DNA of 64,000 bases from positions 1-64,000 of the forward strand of contig CALRZN010000024.1 of NCBI GenBank assembly GCA_943372645.1, written 5' to 3'. The first letter of the stretch is position 1. Every line of letters starts with the position of its first letter. A program made the translations under genes and the position numbers. This DNA is from VBWE01 sp943372645 (lineage in GTDB: Bacteria > Bacteroidota > Bacteroidia > Palsa-965). Positions 8,320-16,982 of this stretch are shown here, piece by piece. Below the pieces are notes generated by a model. The model did not search any database. It was not told the origin of the DNA and saw nothing but the letters and a program-made list of their open reading frames with translations.

Positions 8320-9392
8320 CAGAGGCGGATCTGTAAGGTTACTTCAAACGTGGATTCTGTTTCGTTCAGCACCAGTTCGTGGCGGCCGGGATAAACCAGT
8401 TGCAGGCGTTGTTTCGTGTTTTCCAGCCCAATTTCGTTTTTTTCTTCGGGATACGAAAGTGTTTTCACTTTGTGGTTGATCACGTGCATGTGAAAAACGC
8501 CGTCGTTTGTATTTACACCAATACCGATTTCCGATTTTTGTTCCGGGTTTACACCGTATTTGAACGCATTCTCTACAAACGGAATCACCAGCATCGGCGC
8601 TATTTTGCAGCCCATGGTGTTTCCCGAAACGGTGTAGTTAATGGTTGCGGTATCGCCCAGGCGTATTTCCTGCAGCGCCACGTAATCGGTGATGTATGCA
8701 ATTTCTTTTTCGAGGGGCACAAATTCCTGTTTGGCATCGTTCAGCACGTAACGCATCATGCCCGAAAGTTTCAGTACGGCCTCCGGGGCCTGGTCGCTTT
8801 TTTCGAGGGCCAGCGCGTAAATACTGTTCAGCGAATTGAACAGGAAATGCGGATTGATCTGCGCTTTCAGGTACGAAAGCTCGGCGCGGTTCTTTTCTTT
8901 TTCGTATTCCTGCAGGCGGGTGCGGATGCGCAGCAGGAGAGCCGTTGCAAACACGACGAGAAACGGGAACAACGAATTGCCTGCAAAACGGATCAGGAAA
9001 TGCCCCGGCCGCATTCCGGGCGGAGGCATACGCATACCCGGCGGTGGCCCATGCATCATCGGGTCGCCACCACCAATACCGGGAGGAGGCGCAGGCGCGT
9101 GCATACGGATGTCGCCAAGCAACGAAAGGAAATAGATGGCTGCAAATGATAACAATGTGGCCGCGATAAAAACGGTGTACCTGCGCGTGAAATAAAATTT
9201 CGGAACCAGGTAATAATACGCCCCATAAAAAAACAACAGCAGCAACACATAAAAAATAAAGTCGCGGCGGAAGAACCCGGAATTGAAAATGCCGAAACCA
9301 CGGTCATTTTCAGGCGAAATCAGAAACGGTATCGCGAGGAAACCGATACAGCCAATCGTGTGAAGCAGGATCTGCCGGGAGTTGCTTTTCAT
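8319..9392 (-). CDS. LytS/YehU-type sensor histidine kinase with a Met/Pro/His-rich loop
   Basis: 357 residues. Four predicted membrane segments (about 8-27, 44-65, 74-92, 136-155) precede the His_kinase domain with phospho-acceptor H182 in QINPHFLFNSLNSI, then an HATPase region (VIPFVENAFKYG; EIGLENTKQRLQLVY). Between the third and fourth membrane segments, about residues 98-131, lies an unusual loop made mainly of Pro, Gly, Met and His (HAPAPPPGIGGG, DPMMHGPPPGM, RMPPPGMRPGH). Such composition can bind soft metals; the true signal is unknown. ATG 9392 was preferred to a TTG three codons upstream. Partner regulator overlaps by one base. Confidence 0.9.
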   Translation of the reverse strand: MKSNSRQILLHTIGCIGFLAIPFLISPENDRGFGIFNSGFFRRDFIFYVLLLLFFYGAYYYLVPKFYFTRRYTVFIAATLLSFAAIYFLSLLGDIRMHAPAPPPGIGGGDPMMHGPPPGMRMPPPGMRPGHFLIRFAGNSLFPFLVVFATALLLRIRTRLQEYEKEKNRAELSYLKAQINPHFLFNSLNSIYALALEKSDQAPEAVLKLSGMMRYVLNDAKQEFVPLEKEIAYITDYVALQEIRLGDTATINYTVSGNTMGCKIAPMLVIPFVENAFKYGVNPEQKSEIGIGVNTNDGVFHMHVINHKVKTLSYPEEKNEIGLENTKQRLQLVYPGRHELVLNETESTFEVTLQIRL

Positions 9393-9527
9393 CAGGTACA
9401 AAATAAACGACTATTTCCGTTGCTGCGGCAGGCATCGGTAAAGAGTATTTTTTTATAGGTGAACAAAGCCGATTCATAAATCCCCAAAACAAATTACATT
9501 TACTTTATAATCTACCCTGGAAGCGGT

Positions 9528-10649
9528 ATGAAAAAATGGTCATTCCTTTTTGCCCTGGTGCTGCTGCTTGCAAATAATGCAAATGCTCAACTCGACAGTA
9601 TCTACGTACAAAACACCTGGCGGAAATTTATCCTTCACCTGCCTGCCGGTTATTCCACCGCGAATCCGTATCCGCTCGTGATCAACCTCCACGGGCTGGC
9701 TGCAAATGGGGCGCAGCAGCAACTGTACTCGCAGTTTGACAATGTGGCCGATACCGCCGGGTTTATTGTTGTTTACCCGGACGGACTCAACAACCAGTGG
9801 AACCTGGTAACCGCCGTTGATGTTGATTTTATCTCACAACTGGTGGATACGTTGCGTGCAAATTATTCGTGTAATAACTGCCTGTTTGCCACCGGTATGT
9901 CGAACGGTGGTTTTATGAGTTATAAATTAGCCTGCGAAATGCAGCAACCGCTAACGGCCATTGCTGTTGTATCCGGTAATATGTCATCAATACAGGCCGC
10001 TTTTTGTGCAGCCGGCAGCGGACTTCCGGTAATGCACATGCATGGCACCAGTGATCTGTTTGTGAATTACAATGGTTCGTTTGGCGTACCACCGGTTGAT
10101 ACAACCATCCGCTGGTGGGTGAATGCAAACAGTTGCAATGTTACACCGGTATTTACGGCAATGCCGAATATTTCAATCGGCGACAGCTGTACCGTTGAAA
10201 AGTATTATTACGGACAAGGAATTAATGGCAGTGAAGTAACATTTTACAAAATCATAAATGGAGGCCACACCTGGCCGGGCGGATTTCCGTTGCCGCTTTT
10301 CGGATTTACCAATTATGATATCAATGCCAGTTACCTTATTAGTGGTTTCTTTCAGCAGTTTTGCCCGGCAGGGGTTGGGATGCCGGCATTACAAAAAGAA
10401 ATTCCGCTTGCTGTTTACCCGAATCCGGCCGATGACCAATTGCAAATTCATTTTCCTGCGGAAACCGGGAATGCTGTTACGGTGGAGGTGCTGAACCTGC
10501 AGGGCGCGCAACAGTTCGAAGGAAGTTATAGCGGTGCAGATGGAAAAATTACAATTGCCTGTTCGGAATGGCCTGCCGGATTTTATTTTGTGCGGGCTAT
10601 AACTCCGGGTGGTTTTGAGCACACTGCAAAATTTGTATTGACACATTAA
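9528..10649 (+). CDS. Secreted PHB-depolymerase-type (LpqC-like) esterase with T9SS domain
   Basis: 373 residues. Signal peptide 1-20 (...LLANNANA). The alpha/beta-hydrolase domain shows an oxyanion region (INLHGLAANG), nucleophile S125 in GMSNGG, acid D176 in HGTSDLFV and H247 in NGGHTWPGG, the arrangement of the PHB depolymerase/LpqC/feruloyl-esterase group. A T9SS type A sorting domain begins near 292 (VYPNPADDQLQIHF). It probably hydrolyses an extracellular ester; polymer, feruloyl or lipid substrates are all possible. Intracellular PHA synthase genes lie about 8 kb away, but secretion argues that this enzyme does not act on the cell's own granules. Confidence 0.85.
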   Translation: MKKWSFLFALVLLLANNANAQLDSIYVQNTWRKFILHLPAGYSTANPYPLVINLHGLAANGAQQQLYSQFDNVADTAGFIVVYPDGLNNQWNLVTAVDVDFISQLVDTLRANYSCNNCLFATGMSNGGFMSYKLACEMQQPLTAIAVVSGNMSSIQAAFCAAGSGLPVMHMHGTSDLFVNYNGSFGVPPVDTTIRWWVNANSCNVTPVFTAMPNISIGDSCTVEKYYYGQGINGSEVTFYKIINGGHTWPGGFPLPLFGFTNYDINASYLISGFFQQFCPAGVGMPALQKEIPLAVYPNPADDQLQIHFPAETGNAVTVEVLNLQGAQQFEGSYSGADGKITIACSEWPAGFYFVRAITPGGFEHTAKFVLTH

Positions 10650-10736
10650 CAAGATGTGCTGACCGGATAAAGTGCAACAAATAAAACGGGAACAGAATTG
10701 TTAAACCACGTATATTTATTGTGATTAAAACAATGT

Positions 10737-11666
10737 ATGTATAAAATCCGGGGATGTTTTTTTCTTGTTTTGCTGCTCGCTGCCGCACACCCCCTCGCGG
10801 CCCGCACCCCGCACACCAGCGCATCCGATGCCTCGCGCGTGCTGAAAGAAATTACAACCGGCATGCAGCAAAGCACCTATTTCACGCATGTGGGTCCGAG
10901 CGATTTTGTGGATAACCTGCAGCGCCGCATCGAAAATCCCGATGCCATGTCGCAGGGACTCGGCACCAACTTCTGCGGGCCGGTGGTTATCATGAGCCAG
11001 CTGTTTATGCGTTACGACCCGGTGGGTTATGTCACTTTTATGGTGAACCTGTACAAAGACGGTGCAGCCAGTTATTACAACGGCAAAGAAACCATCTGCA
11101 TAAAGCCATCGCCTGCAATACGTGATGCTTCGGGCTGGCTGCCTAACGGGCGCAACGGGTACGTGGAAGGCTCGGAAGCGCTTTCCGACAATCCGGCCGA
11201 CCAGATGCTGCTTCTTGTTATAAAAGAAAAATACAACACCATCGGCGGCAAATTCCGCATGGGGCGGCAGAACCGGTACTGGGCCGGATCAACGTTTAAG
11301 AACGTGGTGTGGATTGCTGAACATTTTCTCGGTTACACCTACGAAGCCACCGGTTCCACCTTCGGCGGGGCCGACTGGAACAGCAACGGGCGCAATGCCT
11401 GGATCAAACATATCAAAGACGGTATAGCAGCAGGGCAGGTGTGTGTGGTGTTTCTGAACGGCCCGATATGGCGCAACCAGAAACACATTGCGTTTAAAAA
11501 CCTGACCGGCACGCATTTTGTCCGTATCCATGATATTACGGTTTCGGGCGACTACGTTACCATTGATATGTGGGATTACGGCAAACGCCGGATTATGAAA
11601 ATGCCGCTGTTCAATATGAACTATGCGCTGTACGGAACCATTTTATTTAATGCGCCGCAACCATGA
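10737..11666 (+). CDS. Putative secreted papain-fold (C39-like) cysteine peptidase
   Basis: 309 residues with a signal peptide (MYKIRGCFFLVLLLAAAHPLAA). No family is recognised with certainty, but the layout fits a papain-like/C39-like peptidase: C80 in GLGTNFCGPVVIM (the usual Cys-Gly-Pro start of a helix), GQVCVVFLNGP near 233-243 as the strand before the catalytic His, H260 in GTHFVRIHDI and D280 in IDMWDYG. No T9SS sorting domain is present, so it may stay in the periplasm or be released. It overlaps the next gene by four bases (ATGA, 11663-11666), so the two are translated together. It could also be a transglutaminase-like or inactive member. Confidence 0.55.
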   Translation: MYKIRGCFFLVLLLAAAHPLAARTPHTSASDASRVLKEITTGMQQSTYFTHVGPSDFVDNLQRRIENPDAMSQGLGTNFCGPVVIMSQLFMRYDPVGYVTFMVNLYKDGAASYYNGKETICIKPSPAIRDASGWLPNGRNGYVEGSEALSDNPADQMLLLVIKEKYNTIGGKFRMGRQNRYWAGSTFKNVVWIAEHFLGYTYEATGSTFGGADWNSNGRNAWIKHIKDGIAAGQVCVVFLNGPIWRNQKHIAFKNLTGTHFVRIHDITVSGDYVTIDMWDYGKRRIMKMPLFNMNYALYGTILFNAPQP

Positions 11667-12184
11667 AGATGAAACACACGATACTGCTGCTGTTTATGCT
11701 CCTGCACCTGCTGCCGGCGGCAACCGCGCAGGACGATATGAAGAAAAAAGATGCGGAGCGCCTGGTGCAGATCAAACCGCTGGAAACATTTTACGATTCG
11801 GTGCTCAAAAAACACAATGTGTTTTTGGCCATCACACTGGGTGAAGACGAACGCATCAACGTATCCATCGGCATGTACAGTTTTAATGCGGTACCCGTTA
11901 ACGACAGCGACCTTGTGAAAAGCTGCAGCACCACCGGGCTGCCTTATTCTGCCCTGCTGCTGTTAATTGAACAGATGAAAAAAGCAGACTGTTTCGAAGT
12001 CGGCAACAGCGGCCTCGGCACCGAACGTTACGAAATACAGATCGGTTACAAACTGCGCCTCGGCGGCAAACGCTTAACCTACATGTTCCCCCGCGGCAGC
12101 ATTGCGATTGAAAAAGCAAAGAAAAACACGAGCTACGATTGGATCACGGATCATATTTATCGCGAGAAGTATAAGCAGCGGTAG
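11663..12184 (+). CDS. Small secreted protein coupled to the putative peptidase
   Basis: 173 residues, family not recognised. A signal peptide (about 1-22, ...LLPAATAQ) is followed by an alpha/beta domain with the phrases FLAITLGEDERINVSIG, LPYSALLLLIEQMKKAD and TERYEIQIGYKLRL. Its start codon overlaps the stop of the putative cysteine peptidase gene. A role as inhibitor, propeptide-like chaperone or immunity partner is possible but only inferred from the coupling. Confidence 0.6.
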   Translation: MKMKHTILLLFMLLHLLPAATAQDDMKKKDAERLVQIKPLETFYDSVLKKHNVFLAITLGEDERINVSIGMYSFNAVPVNDSDLVKSCSTTGLPYSALLLLIEQMKKADCFEVGNSGLGTERYEIQIGYKLRLGGKRLTYMFPRGSIAIEKAKKNTSYDWITDHIYREKYKQR

Positions 12185-12200
12185 TGTGATCTTTTAAAAT

Positions 12201-12319
12201 TAACCACAACAGTCTTCCCGCACTTTCCAACGCGCACACAAAGGTATGCACGAAGCGCACGATGCTCCTGATCGTTTTTTTTGTGGCCGTAGTGTATGCC
12301 TTTGTGTCCATTGTGGTTA
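12201..12319. repeat. TAACCACAA/CACAAAGG palindromic element
   Basis: Outer arms TAACCACAA (12201-12209) and TTGTGGTTA (12311-12319) are perfect; inner arms at 12237-12251 and 12292-12306 pair 13 of 15 bases. It fills most of the spacer 12185-12417. The words resemble those of dispersed repeats seen in other Bacteroidota genomes. Confidence 0.65.
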
Positions 12320-12417
12320 TGGTATCAGGATACACTGCTGCTCAATATTTAACCATAATTCCATAAAGTATCCTTAATTTTCCGCCCTGAAAAGTTTTAC
12401 CAATACCGCATACCATA

Positions 12418-13464
12418 ATGATTCATACCACCCATGCCCAGCTGCGTAGCCTTGCGATGCACTTTGTCGGAAACCGCAATTTAGAAGAAGGCGTTGTCCT
12501 GTCGGAAGCAGAACTTTCGCTGCACGATGGCGACCTGGTGGACCTGCTTGAGAAATATTTCCTCTCGTCGTTTACCGGCACCGAAATTTTCAGGCTGTAT
12601 CACGAATCAGACATCAACCTCAACGAAAGTTATGTGTATGCGAAAAAGATGTTCGCTTCCAAAGGCAATATGCTGAAGGAAAGCCAGCACTTTGCCAAAC
12701 ACCTGTACGAATGCAGCACACACAGCAAAATAAAAGGCGGTGAAGTGTATGTGGCGTATTTCCGCAGCGTTGGACTTGGCGAAGAAACGATGGATGCGAT
12801 CGGTATTTTCAAAACAGAGCACAAAGACACCTTCCTGAAAATAGATAAAACCAGCGACAGTTTTGAACTCCATTCGCAGCAGGGCGTAAATACCAACAAA
12901 CCCGAAAAAGGCTGCCTTATTTTGAATACGGAAGCGGACGACGGTTTCCGCGTGTGTGTAATTGATAACCAGAACCGCTCCGCCGAAGCGCAATACTGGA
13001 AAGATAATTTCCTGCACGTGCGCCCGGTAAGCAACGCGTTTTATCAAACCAACGAAGTGCTGAACATCACCAAAACCTTCGTTACCAAACAGCTCACCGA
13101 AGAATTTGAAGTAAGCAAAGCCGACCAGATTGACATGCTCAACCGTTCGGTTGATTATTTCAAAAAACACGATACGTTCGAAAAAGAAGAATTTGAAAAA
13201 GAAGTACTCAAAGACAAAGAAGTGATCAAATCCTTCCGCAGCTTCGACGAAACCTACCGCGAAGAAAACGCCATAGAAGATGTGGCCGACAATTTCGAAA
13301 TCTCCGCCCCCGCCGTAAAAAAACAGGCCCGCAACTTCAAAAGCGTTTTAAAGCTGGACAAAAACTTCCACGTTTACATCCACGGCGACCGCAGCCTTAT
13401 TGAACAAGGTGTGGACAAGGATGGACGGAAGTTTTATAAGATTTATTTTGAGAAGGAGTTGTAG
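12418..13464 (+). CDS. Nucleoid-associated protein (NdpA/YejK family)
   Basis: 348 residues matching the 37-kDa nucleoid-associated protein family (PF04245) in length and pattern: an N-terminal HTTHAQLRSLAMHFVGN, KIKGGEVYVAYFRSVGLG, CLILNTEADDGFRVCVIDNQN and a charged C-terminal half ending in GDRSLIEQGVDKDGRKFYKIYF. It is expected to bind the nucleoid; the biochemical role of the family is poorly defined. Some relatives sit near phage-defence genes, and here a defence pair lies just downstream, but codon and base use match the core genome. Confidence 0.8.
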   Translation: MIHTTHAQLRSLAMHFVGNRNLEEGVVLSEAELSLHDGDLVDLLEKYFLSSFTGTEIFRLYHESDINLNESYVYAKKMFASKGNMLKESQHFAKHLYECSTHSKIKGGEVYVAYFRSVGLGEETMDAIGIFKTEHKDTFLKIDKTSDSFELHSQQGVNTNKPEKGCLILNTEADDGFRVCVIDNQNRSAEAQYWKDNFLHVRPVSNAFYQTNEVLNITKTFVTKQLTEEFEVSKADQIDMLNRSVDYFKKHDTFEKEEFEKEVLKDKEVIKSFRSFDETYREENAIEDVADNFEISAPAVKKQARNFKSVLKLDKNFHVYIHGDRSLIEQGVDKDGRKFYKIYFEKEL

Positions 13465-13514
13465 GTTTTTGTTTGTTTACCAATTAGTCTTATTGGTCAT
13501 AATTAGTATTGGAA

Positions 13515-15854
13515 TTATATAAATCGAGAAATAACTTTGAGCCGATGTTCATTAAAATTATTAATATGATTTGTGAATTCGATTCGATATTCATTAATAT
13601 CGCTGACATACTTAGAAAGCCATTCAATGTCTTCAAATGAAAATCCATATCGGAGTAGCCATATCTCTTTTTCATTATCTGTTCCGTATTTGATTAATTT
13701 GATGAATTTCAAAGCTCTTTCATCCCTAGTTGCATTATAATAACTTTGAAATGCTGCTTCAAAACAGTTTGATAATGAAAGAGAAATCACTTTGTCAATA
13801 TAATCGTATGTGTCATAAACAAGCATGTCGTAGTCAAAGTCCTTGTATGTCGCTGAAAATCCAAATAAACCAATACGTTTGACGTCTTTATCAGGTATAG
13901 GAAATGCTTGAGGAGAGTAAGCTAGTTTAATTTCATTTATTGCCTTTTTAGCGGATTCGGTACTAATTTTTTTCTTTTTCAATAGTTTTCTAATCATTCG
14001 TTGCTTGTTTAAAGATGTGATGTAAGCATAACGAAGTGCTAATATTTGCTTAAAAGATCGGCCTTTAATCTGCCAAAGGAATATTGGTATTGCAGTACTT
14101 AGAATCGATAATTCTGCCTTTTCTAACTTGTCTCTACGCATATGTTGAATAAATATTAGCTTAAAAGCATTTTTGATGTTTTTTTGTGTTGTTTTTTTTA
14201 ACGAATAATAAGCGTTCCCTTCAATTGGATTCCCTGCTGGTAATAGATTGTCTAATATTAATTTTATAAACTTGAAAATTTTAGACTCACTTAAGCGAAG
14301 GACTTGAACTTCTGGAATTTGCAGTTCATGGTTGAATGAATCATTTTTAATGGCCTCTGCAACGTCTTTCAAATCTTCTGGAATTGATGCTAAATCCGAA
14401 TCAATAAGGGATTCTGAAGGTAACCAGGCTGATTCCATAATTCTTGACGTAAAGCTGTTGACATTAGACTGTTTTATTAGCACATACCCAAAATCAAATT
14501 TGTTACTTGATGTTGTACTTCGACCTGATCGACCAATAAGATTTTTGAGATCCAATTTTTTTCGGTCCTCGCTCCCTTGAAATTTATAATTGTCAATCCA
14601 AACTAAATCAAAAGGCATATTTATACCTTGAGTCAATGTGGAAGTAGCAAAGCAAATTCTAGCATGATTATTATTTACAAAAGATTCGATTAATAACCTT
14701 GCTTTTAGAGGTATTGAGCCATGATGAACTACAATTCCTCTGCCCATCATGTCGATTAAAAAAGAGTGTTTATCACCAAATACTTCGGTCGCTCCAATAT
14801 ACTCTCTTAGTTCATTTACAATTTTCAAGGCATTAGGGTCTGTAATTTTAGGGCATAAGGATATGTACTTGTCGAATTCTTGTATATACTTATGATTATA
14901 TATTTTTGCTTTTGAAATGTAGATAAGTATAGTTCCGTTTTCAATTAGGATTTTGGAGACAGGATCATATTCAATTAAGGTTGCTGAAGTTGATTTTTTT
15001 AAATATGGAGAAAAATAATAAAACTTATTGTTATTCAAAGAAATAAAGATTTTACCGACTGCACTTTGCTCAAATTTCATAGAGGCCATACTATATTCAA
15101 TTTTGTGTCGCAATAATTGTGCCTCGGGATTTTCAACGAAGGGGTGTGTAAATACTTTTTTAGCTAAAGGGAAGCCTACATTAACTCGTCTAACAAAGGC
15201 ATCTAATTTCATTCCTCGAATTGGCTCTTCGATTATTTGTGCCTCATCAAATAGAAATAGATCGACTGTTAATTCATTGGATTTTTTGAATAATTCCATT
15301 CCTCTCTCTGGAGTTACAACATAAATCCTACGATCAACCTTATCTCTGTTTACATTTTCAATAAATTGCAGAATCAGAGTGCGCTTATCAATCTGATTTT
15401 GTAGTGTATGTATATATTCTGCGATCAATGCCCTTGAGGGAACTACTATGATCACGTCATTACGAGTTTCTTGTATTAATTCTCGGAGTAAATATGACTT
15501 TCCTGAACTTGTAGGCGCTGAAAAAGAATAGAATGTTTTGTCTAAAATTGACTTATATGCTCTTGCTTGAACAGGGGTAAAACGTCTTTTAGTTTCTTCT
15601 TTTATACTATCACTTAGTATTGTATAAACTTCTTCAAGCAAGTCTTTAGGTTCTAGGTTGGGTTTAAAAAATAAGCCAAGTAGAAGGCAAATCCGATTTT
15701 CGTAGTTAGCAAATTTATCTGGAAACTTTTGTTTAATATGTGCTAGTATTTCTAGATGGGATGGATTGATTGGCCCCTCAATATGAAGGTCATAAAGAAT
15801 TTTTAAGATTATTTTTTCTGGATACGAATTGTTAAGTATTTCGGGTAATGTCAT
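13515..15854 (-). CDS. hamB: Hachiman-like HamB superfamily 2 helicase
   Basis: 779 residues. A short N-terminal helical part is followed by a DExx-box helicase core: Walker A APTSSGKS (113-120), motif Ia VVPSRALIAEY, Walker B DEAQ (203-206), motif III-like region, IVVHHGSIPLKAR (374-386), CFATSTLTQGINMPFDLVW and motif VI NLIGRSGRS (438-446). The C-terminal 330 residues are unassigned. In Hachiman the helicase HamB holds the nuclease HamA inactive until it meets damaged or invading DNA. The gene is AT-rich compared with both neighbours, a sign of transfer. Its ATG overlaps the hamA stop by four bases (15851-15854). Confidence 0.75.
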   Translation of the reverse strand: MTLPEILNNSYPEKIILKILYDLHIEGPINPSHLEILAHIKQKFPDKFANYENRICLLLGLFFKPNLEPKDLLEEVYTILSDSIKEETKRRFTPVQARAYKSILDKTFYSFSAPTSSGKSYLLRELIQETRNDVIIVVPSRALIAEYIHTLQNQIDKRTLILQFIENVNRDKVDRRIYVVTPERGMELFKKSNELTVDLFLFDEAQIIEEPIRGMKLDAFVRRVNVGFPLAKKVFTHPFVENPEAQLLRHKIEYSMASMKFEQSAVGKIFISLNNNKFYYFSPYLKKSTSATLIEYDPVSKILIENGTILIYISKAKIYNHKYIQEFDKYISLCPKITDPNALKIVNELREYIGATEVFGDKHSFLIDMMGRGIVVHHGSIPLKARLLIESFVNNNHARICFATSTLTQGINMPFDLVWIDNYKFQGSEDRKKLDLKNLIGRSGRSTTSSNKFDFGYVLIKQSNVNSFTSRIMESAWLPSESLIDSDLASIPEDLKDVAEAIKNDSFNHELQIPEVQVLRLSESKIFKFIKLILDNLLPAGNPIEGNAYYSLKKTTQKNIKNAFKLIFIQHMRRDKLEKAELSILSTAIPIFLWQIKGRSFKQILALRYAYITSLNKQRMIRKLLKKKKISTESAKKAINEIKLAYSPQAFPIPDKDVKRIGLFGFSATYKDFDYDMLVYDTYDYIDKVISLSLSNCFEAAFQSYYNATRDERALKFIKLIKYGTDNEKEIWLLRYGFSFEDIEWLSKYVSDINEYRIEFTNHINNFNEHRLKVISRFI

Positions 15855-16549
15855 AACTCAATTCCAATTAAGTAAACTTCAGGGTAACTCAATAATTCAT
15901 CAAGTAAATCCGATTTCAGTACAGTTGAAAAAATTTGATCATATCGAATTCCATTGATAGAAAATGCTGCTGCAAATCCCTTGTATAAATTATTGCAATT
16001 ATCTACCGCGTTTTTAGAAGCAAAATTTTGCAGATGGACTAAGTCCATTTCATCTTTTTTTGCTGAGATAAATTCAATTATTTGACTAACGGCTGTTGTA
16101 TGAGGATTGTCAATAGAGCTATATTTTGCTTCGCCAAATATTATGTATTGCGTCGGACTTTCCGTGTGAAAGTCAAATCCAGGATTTCCAGTGAGTTTTT
16201 CTTTCCATAGTTCCGCTAATGGCAATTTGGTATGATTATATTCATTGCATAGGACTACCTGAGCACTATCTGAAATCAAATACTCCCCTAAATCAGAACT
16301 TACTGTATCGCCAACATTAGATAGTACGTCATTGACAATTTTATTTATAGTAGGTTCTGAACGAGCACTATATGCTCGCTCTCCGATGACATTTAATTTG
16401 GTTATCCAACTTGTATCTCTAATTGAATCAATCATTTCCTTTGCTCGTTCTTTATGATCTTCAATCTTTACATGAACTAGAAAAACATTTCCACTAGAGG
16501 ATTTACCATATTTTGATAAATCGACTAAATCTCGGCTTATGATTCTCAT
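15851..16549 (-). CDS. hamA: Hachiman-like HamA nuclease (DUF1837/PD-(D/E)XK)
   Basis: 232 residues from ATG 16549. The frame stays open further upstream, but that stretch runs through tRNA-derived repeats and lacks conserved sequence, so it was left out. E89 (LGEYLI), D126 in GFDFH and E140/K142 in FGEAKY form a PD-(D/E)XK active site in the order typical of HamA/DUF1837. The partner helicase overlaps by four bases. Expected role: DNA nuclease that aborts phage growth or degrades DNA when released by HamB. AT-rich like hamB. Other helicase-nuclease pairs with similar layout exist, so the exact subtype is not settled. Confidence 0.7.
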   Translation of the reverse strand: MRIISRDLVDLSKYGKSSSGNVFLVHVKIEDHKERAKEMIDSIRDTSWITKLNVIGERAYSARSEPTINKIVNDVLSNVGDTVSSDLGEYLISDSAQVVLCNEYNHTKLPLAELWKEKLTGNPGFDFHTESPTQYIIFGEAKYSSIDNPHTTAVSQIIEFISAKKDEMDLVHLQNFASKNAVDNCNNLYKGFAAAFSINGIRYDQIFSTVLKSDLLDELLSYPEVYLIGIEL

Positions 16550-16681
16550 GCCAATAAAATGTTTTTGAAATAGTTGAATATTTATTAAATATAAGAAAAT
16601 AAATAACATTGAAATTCTAATTGCCATGAATATACGTTTGTGAATATAAAATAATTCACAAAAAGCTAGTAGTTTGTGCAA

Positions 16682-16707
16682 TTGTGCAGACTGAGGGACT
16701 TCACGCC
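16682..16707 (-). pseudogene. Eroded tRNA-Leu 3' end, distal copy
   Basis: This stretch matches the last 25 bases or so of the tRNA-Leu gene at 16866 with several changes and a destroyed T loop. It lies 90 bases from the next copy, within a unit that also contains a TTTTATACAAAAC word and a hairpin. Confidence 0.55.
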
Positions 16708-16745
16708 TGCGCTGCGCTCCAGCGTGATACGTTTTATACAAAACA

Positions 16746-16771
16746 TAAAAAGCGCTGAAAAGCGCTTTTTA
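16746..16771. terminator. Hairpin terminator between tRNA 3'-end copies
   Basis: AAAAAGCGCT and AGCGCTTTTT form a perfect inverted repeat around GAAA, so it can work in either direction. Confidence 0.7.
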
Positions 16772-16797
16772 TTGTGCGGACGGAGGGACTTCCCGCC
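16771..16797 (-). pseudogene. Eroded tRNA-Leu 3' end, proximal copy
   Basis: Agrees with the tRNA-Leu 3' end over the acceptor strand and CCCTC of the T stem, then loses the T loop. It lies 91 bases from the intact gene. With the distal copy it forms a three-unit array of period 90-91 bases between tRNA-Leu and hamA. Confidence 0.65.
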
Positions 16798-16835
16798 ATC
16801 CGGAGGGATGAACTTCTCGTGCGTTTTATACAAAA

Positions 16836-16861
16836 CAAAAAGCACCCTAAAAGGGTGCTTT
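16836..16861 (-). terminator. Terminator of tRNA-Leu
   Basis: On the minus strand AGCACCC and GGGTGCT pair around a short T-rich loop and are followed by TTTTTG. It starts five bases after the tRNA end. Confidence 0.8.
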
Positions 16862-16865
16862 ATTG

Positions 16866-16947
16866 TGCGGACGGAGGGACTCGAACCCGCACGCCTCTCG
16901 GCACCAGATCCTAAGTCTGGCTTGGCTACCAATTACAACACGTCCGC
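16866..16947 (-). tRNA. tRNA-Leu (UAG)
   Basis: 82 bases, class II tRNA. The 7-bp acceptor stem pairs GCGGACG with CGTCCGC, the anticodon stem CCAGA/TCTGG closes the loop CTTAGGA with anticodon UAG, the D stem is TTG/CAA, and a variable arm (GCC GAGA GGC) is present as expected for leucine. CCA is not encoded. The T stem has one C-U mismatch. A TATCTTTG box lies 14 bases upstream and a terminator follows. Confidence 0.93.
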
Positions 16948-16960
16948 GTGTTATACGGTG

Positions 16961-16968
16961 CAAAGATA
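16961..16968 (-). promoter_or_regulatory. -7 box (TATCTTTG) for tRNA-Leu
   Basis: Perfect match to TAnnTTTG on the minus strand, 13 bases before the tRNA 5' end. Confidence 0.7.
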
Positions 16969-16982
16969 ATAAAAACTGGTTG

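Noticed and set aside
16550..16741. N-terminal extension of hamA by 64 codons
   Set aside because: The extra codons read through tRNA-derived repeats and AT-rich spacer; the conserved HamA region begins at the ATG at 16549.
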